The position numbers and the translations under genes are program-made. The notes under the pieces are model-generated. The model was not told the DNA's origin and searched no databases. It saw only the letters and a list, made by a program, of their open reading frames with translations. This document shows positions 13,768-14,346 of a stretch of DNA of 14,346 nucleotides, in pieces. The stretch's first letter is position 1. Each line of letters opens with the position of its first letter. The DNA comes from CAYLOP01 sp964385305 (lineage in GTDB: Bacteria > Chloroflexota > Anaerolineae > Anaerolineales > E44-bin32), in NCBI GenBank assembly GCA_964385305.1, contig CAYLOP010000075.1, positions 1 through 14,346 of the forward strand. The letters run 5' to 3'.

Positions 13768-14346
13768 AGAAACTTCTCATCATCGGTTCTGGACTTACGG
13801 GTCTTTTCGCAGCCGCACTCGCGCTTGATCGAGGGGCAGACGTCACCCTCGTATCCCGAGGTCGTGGCGGCCTTGCTCTCTCACATGGCTGCATCGATAT
13901 TTGGGGGCGCACTGCACCATCTCGCGCCATCGGTCGCCTGAGACCGAGCCACCCCTATCGACTTGCAGGTAAAGATGCCCTTCACCACGCTATCGTTATA
14001 TTCAGAGATATCGTCCGTGAGGCTAACTACCCCTTCCAAGGTGATCTTTCAAACCTACTGCGGGTTCCCACATCGCTTGGCTCGATACATTGCACTTCAC
14101 TTGCCCCTATTTCGCTTGCGCAGGCCAACCTCCGCAACACGACCCCCTTCATCCTGGCTAACCTGGAGGGCTTTCGCGATTTCTACCCGACTCTAATTCA
14201 GCGTAACCTTCTACAGGCTGGCGTTTCAGTGGATAAAACGATCACACTTCCTCTCCCCAATAACGCACACCCTCGCGACTTATATGCGTCTGATTACGCT
14301 CGTCAGTTCGATTATGCAAGCTTTCGTTCAGCTACACTTAAGTTAT
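13764..14346 (+). CDS. glpB: Anaerobic glycerol-3-phosphate dehydrogenase, subunit B (3' truncated by window edge)
   Basis: The frame opens at the ATG at 13764 (ATGA overlap with the glpA stop; AAAGGTGA directly before it) and has no stop up to the window end, giving 194 visible codons. It starts MKKLLIIGSGLTGLFAA, a FAD/NAD Rossmann motif, and has GLALSHGCIDIWG (36-48), the block characteristic of GlpB. The subunit carries flavin and links the GlpA flavoprotein to GlpC and the menaquinone pool in the anaerobic enzyme. The order A-B agrees with glpABC operons; glpC would be next but is not visible. The rest of the protein lies outside the window. Confidence 0.95.
   Translation, partial: MKKLLIIGSGLTGLFAAALALDRGADVTLVSRGRGGLALSHGCIDIWGRTAPSRAIGRLRPSHPYRLAGKDALHHAIVIFRDIVREANYPFQGDLSNLLRVPTSLGSIHCTSLAPISLAQANLRNTTPFILANLEGFRDFYPTLIQRNLLQAGVSVDKTITLPLPNNAHPRDLYASDYARQFDYASFRSATLKL

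Overview
The window looks like chromosomal DNA of a free-living bacterium. Chloroflexota, probably class Anaerolineae, fits best. This rests on overall gene character (a large membrane-anchored GH3-like protein, a eukaryote-type Ser/Thr kinase, anaerobic GlpAB, mid-range GC) and was not tested by any search. There are no RNA genes, insertion sequences, CRISPR arrays or phage genes. Coding density is very high; the two longest gaps (about 190 and 147 bp) are both divergent promoter regions.

Layout. (1) 1-642, plus strand: the 3' part of a Ser/Thr protein kinase that ends in a membrane anchor. (2) 649-6475, minus strand: an apparent four-gene operon read AAA+ ATPase, glycerophosphodiester phosphodiesterase (GDPD), an orphan CoA-transferase beta-like subunit, then a secreted GH3-like membrane protein. 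(3) 6476-6622: divergent promoters. (4) 6623-7309, plus: a family-2 glycosyltransferase of the dolichol-phosphate-mannose synthase type. (5) 7314-9041, minus: recJ. (6) 9042-9231: divergent region with overlapping inverted repeats. (7) 9232-14346, plus: fmt, glpK, a GNAT acetyltransferase, glpA and the 5' part of glpB.

How they work together. The right arm is a glycerol catabolism locus. GlpK makes glycerol-3-phosphate and GlpA/GlpB oxidise it to dihydroxyacetone phosphate with electrons passed towards the membrane; glpC may follow outside the window. The GDPD in the left operon also releases glycerol-3-phosphate, so both arms could feed the same pool. No glycerol transporter or regulator is visible. 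The left operon has no function I can name. Two of its four proteins belong to known enzyme folds but lack expected catalytic residues: the GH3-like protein lacks the NagZ Asp-His dyad, and the CoA-transferase-like subunit lacks the GctB glutamate and a partner subunit.

A recurring pattern is a -10-like element placed 6-7 bp before an ATG that has no Shine-Dalgarno sequence (GH3-like gene, glycosyltransferase, fmt; glpA is similar). This suggests leaderless transcripts from gene-proximal promoters, while operon-internal genes mostly carry Shine-Dalgarno sites.
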